A stretch of 64,000 nt of DNA from JAFCUW01 sp049897565 (GTDB lineage: Bacteria > Pseudomonadota > Gammaproteobacteria > Burkholderiales > Burkholderiaceae_D). The stretch lies in NCBI RefSeq assembly GCF_049897565.1, contig NZ_JAFCWM010000002.1, positions 62,001 through 126,000 of the forward strand. Direction: 5' to 3'. The position numbers were made by a program, and so were the translations under genes. The notes beneath the pieces are model-generated. The model worked only from the letters and a program-made list of their open reading frames with translations. It did no database searches and had not been told where the DNA came from. How positions within the stretch are numbered: position 1 is the first letter of the stretch; each line of letters opens with the position of its first letter. Of the stretch, positions 35,875 to 44,357 are shown one piece after another.

Positions 35875-36788
35875 CACGCCGGTGGCACCAGGCGCGCGAA
35901 GACGTCGACGGCGTCGTCCAGCGAACTGTAGCTAAATGTATACAGGCCGCTCGCGGCGATCAGGCCGGCCAGCGCGTCGAAGCCGTCGGCGCCGAGCAGG
36001 CTGTAATTGAAGGCATTGCCGGCCAGGTCCATGAAGGCGCGCGCCGGCGCCACCGCCTCGAGCGTCGCCGCGGCGCCGGCGCGGTACTGCGGAAAGATGA
36101 TCCACGCCGGCCGTGCGCTCTCGAGGGCGCGCGCGACGCTGGCCGCCGGCGGCTTCATGTGCGCGATCGCGCCTTTGATGGTGTCGCGCACTTCGGGCGA
36201 AAACACCGCGCCCGGCGCGTAGCGGCGCATGATGTCGATCGACGCGTTCTTCAGGCTGATCGGGCGCGGCAGCGCCGCGATGGCGCCGTCGCCAAGCCGC
36301 ACCAGCGCCAGCTCGTCGGACAGCAGGCGCCAGCCGCGCGTGACGAGCGCGGCGCACAAGGTGCTTTTGCCGGAACCGGACGGGGCCGGCAGGATGGCCG
36401 CAAGGCCATCCTTCTCGACGACGGCGGCGTGGATGATCAGGTAGCGGTTGGCCCGGCTCGACACGCACGCGTTCATCGACCACTCGAACAGCGGAAACGC
36501 CTGCGCAATCGGCAGCGGCAGGAACGGCGAGGCGCCGTCGGCGTCGAACAGCACCTGGCGGCGCCACCAGCGGCGCAGCCCGCCCGCCGGCGCCAGGCTG
36601 ATGTGGAAGTCGGCAAACTCGGCGCCGTCGACCAGAGGATAGTCGGCGTACAGCAGGCCGATGCCATCGGCGACGGTGGCGATCGGGCTCCTGACGCAGG
36701 TGACGAAAGCGCCCGTTTGCAAATGGATGCCGGCGCCGCCAAGGCGCTGGCCCAGTTCGGCGCGCGACAGGCTCGAGACCGTCGTCAT
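35874..36788 (-). CDS. HprK-related kinase A
   Basis: A 304-residue protein related to the C-terminal kinase domain of HPr kinase. The P-loop is LPAPSGSGKSTLCAALVTRG near residue 135, then LLSDELALVRLGDG. AALPRPISLKNASIDIMRRY corresponds to the HprK post-core region. No HPr protein is encoded in the window, which suits the view that these relatives act on something else. It overlaps the PqqD-like gene by four bases (ATGA) and the nucleotidyltransferase gene by one, so the three are translationally coupled. Confidence 0.85.
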   Translation of the reverse strand: MTTVSSLSRAELGQRLGGAGIHLQTGAFVTCVRSPIATVADGIGLLYADYPLVDGAEFADFHISLAPAGGLRRWWRRQVLFDADGASPFLPLPIAQAFPLFEWSMNACVSSRANRYLIIHAAVVEKDGLAAILPAPSGSGKSTLCAALVTRGWRLLSDELALVRLGDGAIAALPRPISLKNASIDIMRRYAPGAVFSPEVRDTIKGAIAHMKPPAASVARALESARPAWIIFPQYRAGAAATLEAVAPARAFMDLAGNAFNYSLLGADGFDALAGLIAASGLYTFSYSSLDDAVDVFARLVPPA

Positions 36789-37030
36789 GCGGCCGGCTCG
36801 ATCAGCACCAGCTTGTGCAGGTCGGCGAGCAACTCGGCGACCATGGCGTCGTCGACTTCGCCGTCGTCGGCATCGAATTCGGCGCGCACGGCGGCGGCCA
36901 GCGCCGTCTGGCTGGCCGGCCCCGCCTGCAAGGCAAGCAAGACGTAGAGCGCTACTTCGGTCAGCAGGTGGGTGTCGCCGGAGAGGTCGTTAAACAAGAC
37001 CAGTTCGCCTTGCCACTGGCGATGGCGCAA
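36785..37030 (-). CDS. PqqD-like chaperone of the HPr-rel-A cassette
   Basis: A PqqD-family (RiPP recognition element-type) small protein. The core reads FNDLSGDTHLLTEVALYVLLAL, then AAVRAEFDADDG, and ends LLADLHKLVLIEP; PqqD proteins have the same D-x-x-S-x-x-T-H-x-L pattern. The annotated start is a TTG at 37030, but the same frame is open to 37120. The preceding residues LTWCLTPGQA look like a genuine family N-terminus. No ATG, GTG or TTG exists there, so an ATC (37096) or ATT (37081) start is possible. It is encoded directly after the exported SPGYWKTH protein and may deliver that protein to the kinase or nucleotidyltransferase. Confidence 0.7.
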   Translation of the reverse strand: MRHRQWQGELVLFNDLSGDTHLLTEVALYVLLALQAGPASQTALAAAVRAEFDADDGEVDDAMVAELLADLHKLVLIEPAA

Positions 37031-37115
37031 GGCCTGGCCCGGTGTCAGGCACCAGGTCAGGTCGGTCGGCGGGACGGTAATGCGGAGATCGGTGATGGCG
37101 CTGCTCGTCTGAGAA

Positions 37116-37721
37116 TCAGATCATTGTGCTTTTCAGGTAAGTGACGATTTCTGCGCCATCCCACGACGCGCCGAGAGTCGGCACGTATACGCCCTTGGTC
37201 GCGTACGAATACCAGATCGCTAGCACCTGGTTCGTGTTCAAAAAGGTGATCTTGCCGGAGCGCACGTTGAGCAATGTCGCCATAATGTGCATGGCGACAT
37301 TATCCTTGTCGTCGCCGTTGGTCACCTTGTCCGGATCGACGACGTCAAAACAGTTGTATTTCGCCATCGCGCTGCCTAGGCCGCCGCAGTAGAAAGTCTG
37401 CTTGAACGGCGATTCGCCATTGGTCGAGGCGCCGCGCCACTCTTCGTGGTGGGTCTTCCAGTAGCCCGGCGAGCGGCCGACGCATTCCTGCTGAGGCCCA
37501 CCCTTGCGGCTGTTATTACCAGACACCGTGCCCGATGGCGAGGTGCAGACGATTGCCATGGCTGGCTGGCTTGCCAGGGTCAGCAGCACGCCGCCCGAGG
37601 CGCCGGCGCCGGCCTTGGCAAAGCGGCGCCGCGCGGCGCCCTTGGCCGTCATCCCGGCCGGGAGTTCGCCAGCACCTGGCAATTCGCTGCCGGGGGCGTC
37701 GGTGTGTCGTTCGTTAGCCAC
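37116..37721 (-). CDS. Exported protein with SPGYWKTH motif, candidate substrate of the HPr-rel-A cassette
   Basis: A 201-residue protein. An N-terminal stretch rich in Pro, Gly and Ala (about 25 residues) leads to RRRFAKAGAGASG and a hydrophobic segment ending SQPAMA, which looks like a Tat or Sec signal. The mature part has four Cys, the motif VGRSPGYWKTHHEEW and GSAMAKYNCFDVVDPDKV. The GTG at 37721 follows AGAGGA by 8 bases; the longer TTG start at 37784 would lie upstream of the predicted transcription start. I recognise no catalytic function. It heads the PqqD, HprK and nucleotidyltransferase operon and is the natural candidate substrate. Confidence 0.72.
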   Translation of the reverse strand: MANERHTDAPGSELPGAGELPAGMTAKGAARRRFAKAGAGASGGVLLTLASQPAMAIVCTSPSGTVSGNNSRKGGPQQECVGRSPGYWKTHHEEWRGASTNGESPFKQTFYCGGLGSAMAKYNCFDVVDPDKVTNGDDKDNVAMHIMATLLNVRSGKITFLNTNQVLAIWYSYATKGVYVPTLGASWDGAEIVTYLKSTMI

Positions 37722-37786
37722 GTCTGTGATCCTCTTAGGGGCGCCGCCGGGCCGTATGCCGGGCGCGACATTTCCATAAAACAATA

Positions 37787-37802
37787 AGCAATTTTCGTTC
37801 CA
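37787..37802 (-). promoter_or_regulatory. Sigma-54 promoter of the SPGYWKTH/HPr-rel-A operon
   Basis: On the minus strand TGGAACGAAAATTGCT matches TGGCACG-N4-TTGCW with a single mismatch and the required 10-base GG to GC spacing. Transcription would start near 37776, leaving about 55 bases of leader before the GTG start. Confidence 0.75.
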
Positions 37803-37833
37803 TGCACCAATCCCGGGCGCCTGATCGCCATCG

Positions 37834-37910
37834 AATCAATGACTTACGCTAAACAGCCTGCAAATATTGACTGCCGCGCCTGCAGAAACATCAAACCTGT
37901 AAGAAAAATC
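37834..37910 (-). promoter_or_regulatory. Paired upstream elements of the SPGYWKTH operon promoter
   Basis: On the minus strand GATTTTTCTTACAG (37910-37897) and AGCGTAAGTCATTGATT (37850-37834) repeat the two elements found before the PEP-CTERM gene. Centres of CTTAC and GTAAG are 56 bases apart here versus 46 there, a difference of about one helical turn. The distance to the sigma-54 element also differs by about one turn. Confidence 0.65.
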
Positions 37911-37930
37911 GACAGGCGCTGTCCGCTATT

Positions 37931-38566
37931 TTAGAAAAAACTCTCGGGAATGACCAGCACATCGCCCGGGCGCATGGCGATGTTGGCCGAGATATCGCCC
38001 TTCTTGATCAGGTCATTCAGGCGCACCGGCATCTTTTCCATCTTGCCGTCGACATTGCGGATGATGCTCGCACTGTTACCCGAAGCGAACTCCGTGACGC
38101 CGCCGACGGCAATCAGCACGTCCATCAGCGACATGTCGCGCCGGTACGGCAGCGCCTGCGGCTTGGCGGCCTGGCCGATAACGCGGATCTGCTCGCCGTA
38201 GGTGCCGACGAAACCGGTGACGATGACCGTCACAACCGGCTGCTGGATGAATTTTTCCAGCGATTTTTCGATGTCGCGCGCCAGCTGGGTCGACGTCTTG
38301 CCGCTGGCCGGCAGGTCTTCCACCAGCGGGGTGGTGATCTTGCCGTCAGGGCGCACCGGCACCGACATCGACACTTCCGGATTGCGCCAGACGATGATGT
38401 TGACATTGTCGCCCGGCCCGATCAGGTAGTCGTGGTTGTCCGCCTGCGCCATGCTCGCCGCGTTGCTGGCGCCACCCTTGGTGGCGCAGCCGCCCAGCGC
38501 CAGCACCGACAGCGCGAGCGCGGCAACGGCGAGCCATTTGAACGATTTTGTTGGTAGTGTAGTCAC
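37931..38566 (-). CDS. XrtA-system polysaccharide export lipoprotein (Wza/EpsE type)
   Basis: A 211-residue outer-membrane lipoprotein (lipobox ALSVLALGGC near residue 26). The polysaccharide export domain follows: DYLIGPGDNVNIIVWRNPEVS, then VRPDGKITTPLVEDLPASG, and an SLBB-type domain with IRVIGQAAKPQALPYRRDMS and LMDVLIAVGGVTEFASGN. It ends MRPGDVLVIPESFF. The GTG at 38566 has AAGGGG upstream; the longer frame to 38794 is not supported. It would form the outer-membrane exit of the polysaccharide made by the operon starting at 40210. It is on the opposite strand from that operon. Confidence 0.9.
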   Translation of the reverse strand: MTTLPTKSFKWLAVAALALSVLALGGCATKGGASNAASMAQADNHDYLIGPGDNVNIIVWRNPEVSMSVPVRPDGKITTPLVEDLPASGKTSTQLARDIEKSLEKFIQQPVVTVIVTGFVGTYGEQIRVIGQAAKPQALPYRRDMSLMDVLIAVGGVTEFASGNSASIIRNVDGKMEKMPVRLNDLIKKGDISANIAMRPGDVLVIPESFF

Positions 38567-38741
38567 GTCGATATCCCCTTGATGACACGCGGCGGCTGTA
38601 AAAAACGCATGCGGTCCGTGTTGTTTGCCAAAATATACTTGCTGTGGCGCCGAATAATTGTAATTTGAATATTTTTTTGCTCGACTGTATTTTATACCAT
38701 CAAGCAGCGCGTTCAGGCTGTCACCCACTACAAATATTTTC

Positions 38742-39524
38742 TCACGGCGATTTTTGTTGCAATAAGTCACGAACATATTTGGCCGGAATCGCATACGCGA
38801 TGCCGCTCGGCTGGCTGATGGCGTTTTCCTTGAGACCCTTCACGAACGTCATGTTGATCACCGCCAGCACCGTGCCGCTGGCCGGGTCGTACACCGGACT
38901 GCCGCTGTTGCCGGGATAGGCGGTGCCGTCGAGCTGGAAGATGGCGAACGGGGTGCGTTGCAGTTGGGCGATGGCGCGCACGTCGAGCGCGCGCGAACTG
39001 AGTGAAGGCATCACGATCGGCGTGATCGCCGCGAGCAGCGCGCGGTGGGTGGCCGGATGCAGGCCGAGGATCATGCCGAGTGGAAAACCGGTAAACGCCA
39101 GTTCCTGGCCTTCGACCGCGCTGTCGGAATCGCCCAGCGCCAGCGCCGGCAGCGGCGCGCCGCTGATGCGCAGGTGCGCCAGGTCGTGCGCGCGGTCGCG
39201 CCCGGCCAGCACGGCCGGGCGGAACTCGATCTGGCCGCCGCGCAAGATGACGACGCCGAGCGTCTCGCGCTTTTCGCTGTCGAGCAGTTCGGGCACGACG
39301 TGCGAATTGGTGATCACCGACAGGCCGTCGCCAACGACAAAGCCGGTGCCGTTGAAGGCGGTGGCAGGACTGCGCGTTTGCAGGAAGGTGCCGACGCCGA
39401 CCACCGACGGCTTGACGGCGGCGATGGTGCGCGCCAGTTCGCTGGCGGCAAATGTCGGCAGCGCCAGCGCGCAGGCGGCCAGCAGGATCAACGGACGGGC
39501 GAAAGCGCGGGGCGACATGTGCAT
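38742..39524 (-). CDS. Trypsin-like serine protease, secreted
   Basis: A 260-residue S1-family protease with a Sec signal (LILLAACALALPTFA). The catalytic triad is visible: His in VITNSHVVPE, Asp in GRDRAHDLAHLRI and Ser in YPGNSGSPVYDP. No PDZ domain follows. Such proteases are often seen beside XrtA loci and may trim PEP-CTERM proteins or envelope substrates. It lies upstream of the export lipoprotein on the same strand with a 175-base AT-rich gap, so it may have separate regulation. Confidence 0.88.
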   Translation of the reverse strand: MHMSPRAFARPLILLAACALALPTFAASELARTIAAVKPSVVGVGTFLQTRSPATAFNGTGFVVGDGLSVITNSHVVPELLDSEKRETLGVVILRGGQIEFRPAVLAGRDRAHDLAHLRISGAPLPALALGDSDSAVEGQELAFTGFPLGMILGLHPATHRALLAAITPIVMPSLSSRALDVRAIAQLQRTPFAIFQLDGTAYPGNSGSPVYDPASGTVLAVINMTFVKGLKENAISQPSGIAYAIPAKYVRDLLQQKSP

Positions 39525-40209
39525 AGTTGAGAATACTGAATGGTTGAAGGTGCATGCCCGGCAAATCGCGCTGGAATCCGGCCGACTGCGGCACGATTGT
39601 CGTGTCCGGCAACCATACCAGATTTTCTAATGCGAAACGCTTTGTGATCGCACCGCGGCCTGGCGCCCAGCGCTCAGACGTCTATATATATATATATATG
39701 CGTAGTTAGCCATCGCACTACCGATTTTGACGTTGTGGACGCCAGAGTGACGGCGCTGGCCGCGGCGCTGAGGGCAATTGTTGTGCTGTGAACGGAAAAC
39801 AGTGTGTCTGATTTGCCACGCCTCGGCCTTCTTGCATGTCTACTACTGTTCCAGGCGCTTTCCGATGCCAGAAAAAAGATTCTTTAAGGAATTTTATAGT
39901 GGTTCTGTGCAAAATCTTTGTGTTTATTACATTACTTGTGGCATTTTTTACGAAGCAACAATACAATGGCCCCAGTGCGTAAACCGGGAAGACGACCCCT
40001 TCGCACAAGCGAAAACCGATAGCCAATCGCAATCACGCTAGAATGGCGACCCGGCAATGTGTTGCAATCCATAGCATTTATTGCACGCCGGTCGGGCTTT
40101 TTCCATTATGCAATTGCAATTGCTCCCAGTACAAGCGATGATATGTTGAATTCCCTGTGCGCATCGGCGCCTCCAACCCCAGAAGTAGCATTAACCCGAG
40201 ATTGACGAG
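39525..40209. other. AT-rich intergenic region before the polysaccharide operon
   Basis: 685 bases without a convincing gene. It holds a (TA)n tract at about 39683-39699, a run of AT-rich sequence (39860-39980) and a direct CAATTGCAATTG-type palindrome near 40111-40126. It divides the minus-strand protease gene from the plus-strand operon and presumably carries the operon promoter. No clean sigma-54 site was found (CGGCAATGTGTTGC near 40052 has GG-GC spacing of 9). An 87-residue ORF at 39778-40041 is Cys-rich and lacks coding bias. Confidence 0.5.
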
Positions 40210-41751
40210 ATGGCAGAATTGACAGCCGTAGTACTAAGCTTCCTCAAGGCGATCGGCAAATATCGCTGGTATGCAGTGGCCATTTCATGGATCGTCGCGC
40301 TCGTGGGCTGGGCCGTGGTCTATAAATTGCCGAACGATTACCAGGCTTCGGCCCGCGTCTATGTCGACACGCAGAGCATCCTCAAGCCGCTGCTGTCGGG
40401 CATGACGACGTTGCCGAACCTGGACCAGCAGGTCGTGTTCATGCGCCGCACCCTGATCAGCCGGCCCAACGTCGAGCGCGTCATGCGCATGGTCGACCTC
40501 GACGTCAAGTCGAGCAACGCCAAGGACCATGAAAAGCAGGTCGACGAGCTGATGAACAACATCAAGATTCTCGGCACCGAGCGCGACGATATCTACACGA
40601 TTACCTACAATAATTCGAACCCAAAACTGGGCAAAGACATCGTGCAGTCGCTGCTGACCATCTTCGTCGAAGGCAGCTTTGGCGGAAAGAAGCAGGATTC
40701 CGAGAAGGCCGTCCTGTTCATCGACGACCAGATCAAGACGTACGAAGAAAAGCTGGCCGCCGCCGAAAGCGCGATGAAGGATTTCAAGATCCGCAACATG
40801 GGCATGCTGCCGCGCCAGGGCAGCGACTACAGCGGCAAAATGATCGAAACGGCCGACCTGCTCAACGCCGCCAAGCTCGAACTGCTCGAAGCTGAACAGT
40901 CGCGCAACGCCATCAAGCGCCAGATCGCCGGCGACGACCCGGCGCCGGTCACCGCGCCGGCGGAGGCGGGCGACGCGGGCGACAATCCGGAGCTCGATGG
41001 CCGCATCTCCTCGCTCAACAAGCAACTCGACGTGCTGCGCCTGCAATACACCGAAGCGCACCCCGACATCGTCGCCGCCAAGCGCCTGATCGGTCAGCTC
41101 GACGCGAAGAAGAAGGAAGAAGCCAAGAAGCGCAAGCGCAGCAGCGATCCGGGCATTAACTACAGCCCGATGCTGCAGCAGATGAATGTGGCGCTGTCGG
41201 TGGCCGAAGCGCGCGTCGCCTCGCTCAGCGCCCGCGTGGCCGAATACAACAACCGCATGGGCCGCATGCGCAGCCAGAGCAACGAAGCGCCGGAAGTCGA
41301 AGCGCAGCTGGCTCAGCTCAACCGCGATTACGCTGTCAACCGCGACAACTACCAGAAACTGGTCGAGCGGCGCGAAGCGGCCAAGCTGTCGGGCGACCTG
41401 AGCTCGGCGACCGACATGCTGACGTTCCGCGTCATCGATCCGCCGACCGTGCCGCTGTCCCCCGCCGGACCGAACCGTCCGCGCCTGTTCTCGCTGGTGT
41501 TTGCCGGCGCGCTGGTGGCGGGCCTGGTCGTCGCCCTCCTGATGAGCCAGGTCCGTCCGACCTTCCTCAGCCAGGCCGCGCTGCGTGAAGTGACCGGCGT
41601 GCCGATCCTCGGCACCATCGGCATGAACTGGACCACAGAACAAAAAGTGAAGCGCCGGCGACGGCTGTACGCGATGGGAGCCTCCGTATTTGCGCTGTTT
41701 GGTGCTTACGGCGGCGTGATGGCAGCGATCTTGATCAGACCTTCGCTGTAA
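40210..41751 (+). CDS. XrtA-system polysaccharide chain-length determinant (Wzz/GNVR type)
   Basis: A 513-residue inner-membrane protein and first gene of the polysaccharide operon. An N-terminal helix (AVAISWIVALVGWAVVYKL) precedes the Wzz region (YQASARVYVDTQSILKPLL). Long coiled coils follow (residues 165-360, with AAAESAMKDFKIRNMG and LDVLRLQYTEAHPDI). The periplasmic hinge is NRDNYQKLVERREAAKLSGD, then the Pro-rich end IDPPTVPLSPAGPNRPR and a second helix near 435. It controls chain length and talks to the kinase encoded next. Confidence 0.93.
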   Translation: MAELTAVVLSFLKAIGKYRWYAVAISWIVALVGWAVVYKLPNDYQASARVYVDTQSILKPLLSGMTTLPNLDQQVVFMRRTLISRPNVERVMRMVDLDVKSSNAKDHEKQVDELMNNIKILGTERDDIYTITYNNSNPKLGKDIVQSLLTIFVEGSFGGKKQDSEKAVLFIDDQIKTYEEKLAAAESAMKDFKIRNMGMLPRQGSDYSGKMIETADLLNAAKLELLEAEQSRNAIKRQIAGDDPAPVTAPAEAGDAGDNPELDGRISSLNKQLDVLRLQYTEAHPDIVAAKRLIGQLDAKKKEEAKKRKRSSDPGINYSPMLQQMNVALSVAEARVASLSARVAEYNNRMGRMRSQSNEAPEVEAQLAQLNRDYAVNRDNYQKLVERREAAKLSGDLSSATDMLTFRVIDPPTVPLSPAGPNRPRLFSLVFAGALVAGLVVALLMSQVRPTFLSQAALREVTGVPILGTIGMNWTTEQKVKRRRRLYAMGASVFALFGAYGGVMAAILIRPSL

Positions 41752-41774
41752 CGCGATCGATCACGGGAGAACAT

Positions 41775-42782
41775 GTGAGTATTATCGAAAAAGCAGCAAG
41801 TCGGATCGACCACAAGAAGGAGGCCGCAGCGGCCTCGCCTGTCGAGATCACGTCCGTGCCGGTAGCGGCGCCAGTGGCGCACACGCCGATCATCGTCGCG
41901 GCGGCAGCGGCGGCAGCGGCGGCAGCGGCCAGCCACGCCGCCCCCGAGCCCGTGGTGGCGCGCGCCATGCCGACAGCAGTGCCGGCGCCGGCCGTGATGC
42001 CGGTTATCGAGCCGGCACCGGCGGCAGCGCCGACGGCGGCGCCACGCAAGCAGAGCACCCGCAAGGTCGAACTCGACCTGAACCGGATGCGCGAGATGGG
42101 CATGGTCACCGCCGCCGGCGGGCGCACCCTGCTGGTGGAAGACTTCCGCATCATCAAGCGTCCGCTGATCAAGCGTGCCTTCGCCGAGCACACGCCAGGC
42201 ACGCCGCCGGGCAACCTGATCATGATCACCAGCTCGCTGCCGGGAGAAGGCAAGACCTATTGCGCCATCAACCTTGCCATGAGCATCGCCATGGAACTGG
42301 ACCACACGGTGCTGCTGATCGACGCCGACGTCGCCCGCCCGTCGGTGCTGCGCACGCTCGGCCTGCCGGCCCAGCGCGGCCTGATGGACATCTTGCTCGA
42401 CGACAAGCTCGAACTGGCCGACGTCATGCTGCGCACCAACGTCGACACCCTCAGCATCCTGCCGGCCGGCACCAGCACGCCGCGCGCCACCGAGCTGCTG
42501 GCGAGCCAGACAATGAGCACCTTCGTCTACGAAATCGCCAACCGCTATCCGGACCGGATCGTCATTTTCGATTCGCCGCCGCTGCTGCTGACTTCCGAAG
42601 CGCACGTGCTGGCCACCCACATGGGGCAGATCGTCCTCGTCGTCGAGTCCGAAACGACGACCCAGCACGCGGTCAAGGAATCGCTGCGCCAGCTCGAGGG
42701 CTGCAGCAACGTCAACCTCATCTACAACAAGACGCGCGAATTCCCGGGCATTGAAGAAACGTATGACTATCACTATGGCTAA
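41775..42782 (+). CDS. XrtA-associated tyrosine autokinase
   Basis: A 335-residue BY-kinase-like protein. It starts at GTG 41775. An Ala-rich linker (with a run of 11 consecutive Ala near residues 42-52) leads to a P-loop domain: Walker A SSLPGEGKTYCAINLA, Walker A' VLLIDADVARPSVL and the Walker B strand RIVIFDSPPLLL. The C-terminus YDYHYG is a short tyrosine cluster for autophosphorylation. It pairs with the chain-length determinant encoded before it. The next gene overlaps it by about 20 bases. Confidence 0.9.
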   Translation: MSIIEKAASRIDHKKEAAAASPVEITSVPVAAPVAHTPIIVAAAAAAAAAAASHAAPEPVVARAMPTAVPAPAVMPVIEPAPAAAPTAAPRKQSTRKVELDLNRMREMGMVTAAGGRTLLVEDFRIIKRPLIKRAFAEHTPGTPPGNLIMITSSLPGEGKTYCAINLAMSIAMELDHTVLLIDADVARPSVLRTLGLPAQRGLMDILLDDKLELADVMLRTNVDTLSILPAGTSTPRATELLASQTMSTFVYEIANRYPDRIVIFDSPPLLLTSEAHVLATHMGQIVLVVESETTTQHAVKESLRQLEGCSNVNLIYNKTREFPGIEETYDYHYG

Positions 42783-44340
42783 GCGGGTGCGGGCGCCGGC
42801 CATGGGCGCGCCAACGCTGCCCATGGCGGCGCCGGCGGCACTGCTGGCCATGCTGTGGGCGCCCCATGCCGCCGCCGAAATCAAGGTCACCCCGGCGGTC
42901 GACTTGCGCGCGACCTATTCCGACAATGTCAGCCTAGTAGCGGACGAGGCCGCGCGGGGCCAGTTCATCACCGAGCTGTCGCCGTCCGTGACGCTAACCA
43001 GCAACACACCGCGGCTGAAGCTTCGGGCGCTTGCCGCCGTCCATCTGTACGCCTACTCCGGCGCGCGCGTCAGCGGCACTAACAGTTCTTCGCGCGAACT
43101 GTCGGCCGACGCCCGCGCAAATCTCATCGACGAACTTCTGTATTTCGACGGCAACGCATCGATCGCCCAGCAAAGTGTATCCGCCTTCGGCCCGCAGACC
43201 GGCGCCAACGGTTATTCCAACGCCAACCGCGACGAAGTGCGCACGTGGCGCGCCAGCCCCTATCTGCGCCACCGCTTCGGTACCCTGGCCAGCGGTGAAT
43301 TTCGCTACACGCGCGACTCCGTGCAGTCGAGCAATGCGGCGTTCGGCGACAGCACCTCCAATGCCGCCGCGCTCGTGCTTAGCAGTGGACCCTCCTTCCG
43401 CACCGTTGGCTGGGGCTTCCAGGCAAGCCGCCAGGAACTCGACGACACGCTCGGGCGCAAGTCGCGCGTCGACACGTCTACCCTGAACCTACGGCTGCGC
43501 GTGACGAACGAATTGAGCCTGAAAGCGTCTGGCGGCTACGACCGCTACGATTTCGATGGCGAGGGCGGCGAGACTGCCGGCAGCAGCCGCTCGGTCGGTT
43601 TCGTCTGGACGCCGTCGCTGCGCACCAGCGTCGACGCGACCATTGGCAAGCGCTTTTACGGCGACAGCTACTCGCTCAGCGCGCTGCACCGCAGCCGCAA
43701 CACCACTTGGAACATTACTTACAGTGACGGCGTCACCACCGCGCGCGAGCAGTTCCTGCTGCCGGCGCCGATCACCACCTTCAGCATCCTCGAGCGCCTG
43801 TTCGTCGCCACCTACCCCGATCCGGTGGAGCGGCGCCTGGCGGTCGAGGCCTACATGCGCGCCACCGGCCTGCCGATCGTGCAGGGCGTGGCGACAAATG
43901 TGCTGACCAACCGCTTCCTGCTGCAAAAAACGCTGCAGGCGTCGGTCGGCCTGATCGGCTCGCGCAGCAGCGCGATCCTGTCGCTCAACGCCACCGAGCG
44001 CACCGCGCTGTCGCCGCGAAAGGCTGACAGCGGCTTGCTGTCGCCGAACCTGCCCTCGCTCAACGACGACCTGCGCCTGGTCGGCGCGACACTGGCGGCG
44101 ACCTACCGCCTGTCGCCGCGCAGCAACGTCAACGCGTCGCTCGGCAGGACCCGTACCGAGTCGCTGACCACCGGCTTTACCGGCGACCAGAGCCTGATGT
44201 CGTTGGCGTTGACGCGCCAGTTCCAGCGCAATATCAGGGGCATGGTCGAAGTGCGCCACCAGCAAGGCACCGCCGCCATCCCGGGCGGCAACAAGTACCG
44301 CGAGAATGCGATCAGCGCGTCCCTTTCATATCAGTTATAG
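42763..44340 (+). CDS. XrtA/PEP-CTERM-associated outer-membrane beta-barrel protein
   Basis: A protein of about 525 residues with a signal peptide (AALLAMLWAPHAAA) and alternating beta-strand sequence through to an aromatic-free SLSYQL end. Repeated strand patterns include VTPAVDLRATYSDNVSLV, VGFVWTPSLRTSVDATIG and SLALTRQFQRNIRGMVEV. It fits the uncharacterised barrel family found only in these loci, presumably an outer-membrane conduit or scaffold. Several starts exist (TTG 42751, ATG 42763, ATG 42775); 42763 is taken. Confidence 0.82.
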   Translation: MTITMAKRVRAPAMGAPTLPMAAPAALLAMLWAPHAAAEIKVTPAVDLRATYSDNVSLVADEAARGQFITELSPSVTLTSNTPRLKLRALAAVHLYAYSGARVSGTNSSSRELSADARANLIDELLYFDGNASIAQQSVSAFGPQTGANGYSNANRDEVRTWRASPYLRHRFGTLASGEFRYTRDSVQSSNAAFGDSTSNAAALVLSSGPSFRTVGWGFQASRQELDDTLGRKSRVDTSTLNLRLRVTNELSLKASGGYDRYDFDGEGGETAGSSRSVGFVWTPSLRTSVDATIGKRFYGDSYSLSALHRSRNTTWNITYSDGVTTAREQFLLPAPITTFSILERLFVATYPDPVERRLAVEAYMRATGLPIVQGVATNVLTNRFLLQKTLQASVGLIGSRSSAILSLNATERTALSPRKADSGLLSPNLPSLNDDLRLVGATLAATYRLSPRSNVNASLGRTRTESLTTGFTGDQSLMSLALTRQFQRNIRGMVEVRHQQGTAAIPGGNKYRENAISASLSYQL

Positions 44341-44357
44341 CGAAAGTCGAGCAAGCG

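Noticed and set aside
39778..40041. 87-residue plus-strand ORF in the AT-rich intergenic region
   Set aside because: Cys- and Phe-rich without coding bias, and no ribosome binding site; kept as intergenic.
40040..40075. Possible sigma-54 site CGGCAATGTGTTGC before the polysaccharide operon
   Set aside because: GG and GC are 9 rather than 10 bases apart and the first T is missing; not counted as a promoter.
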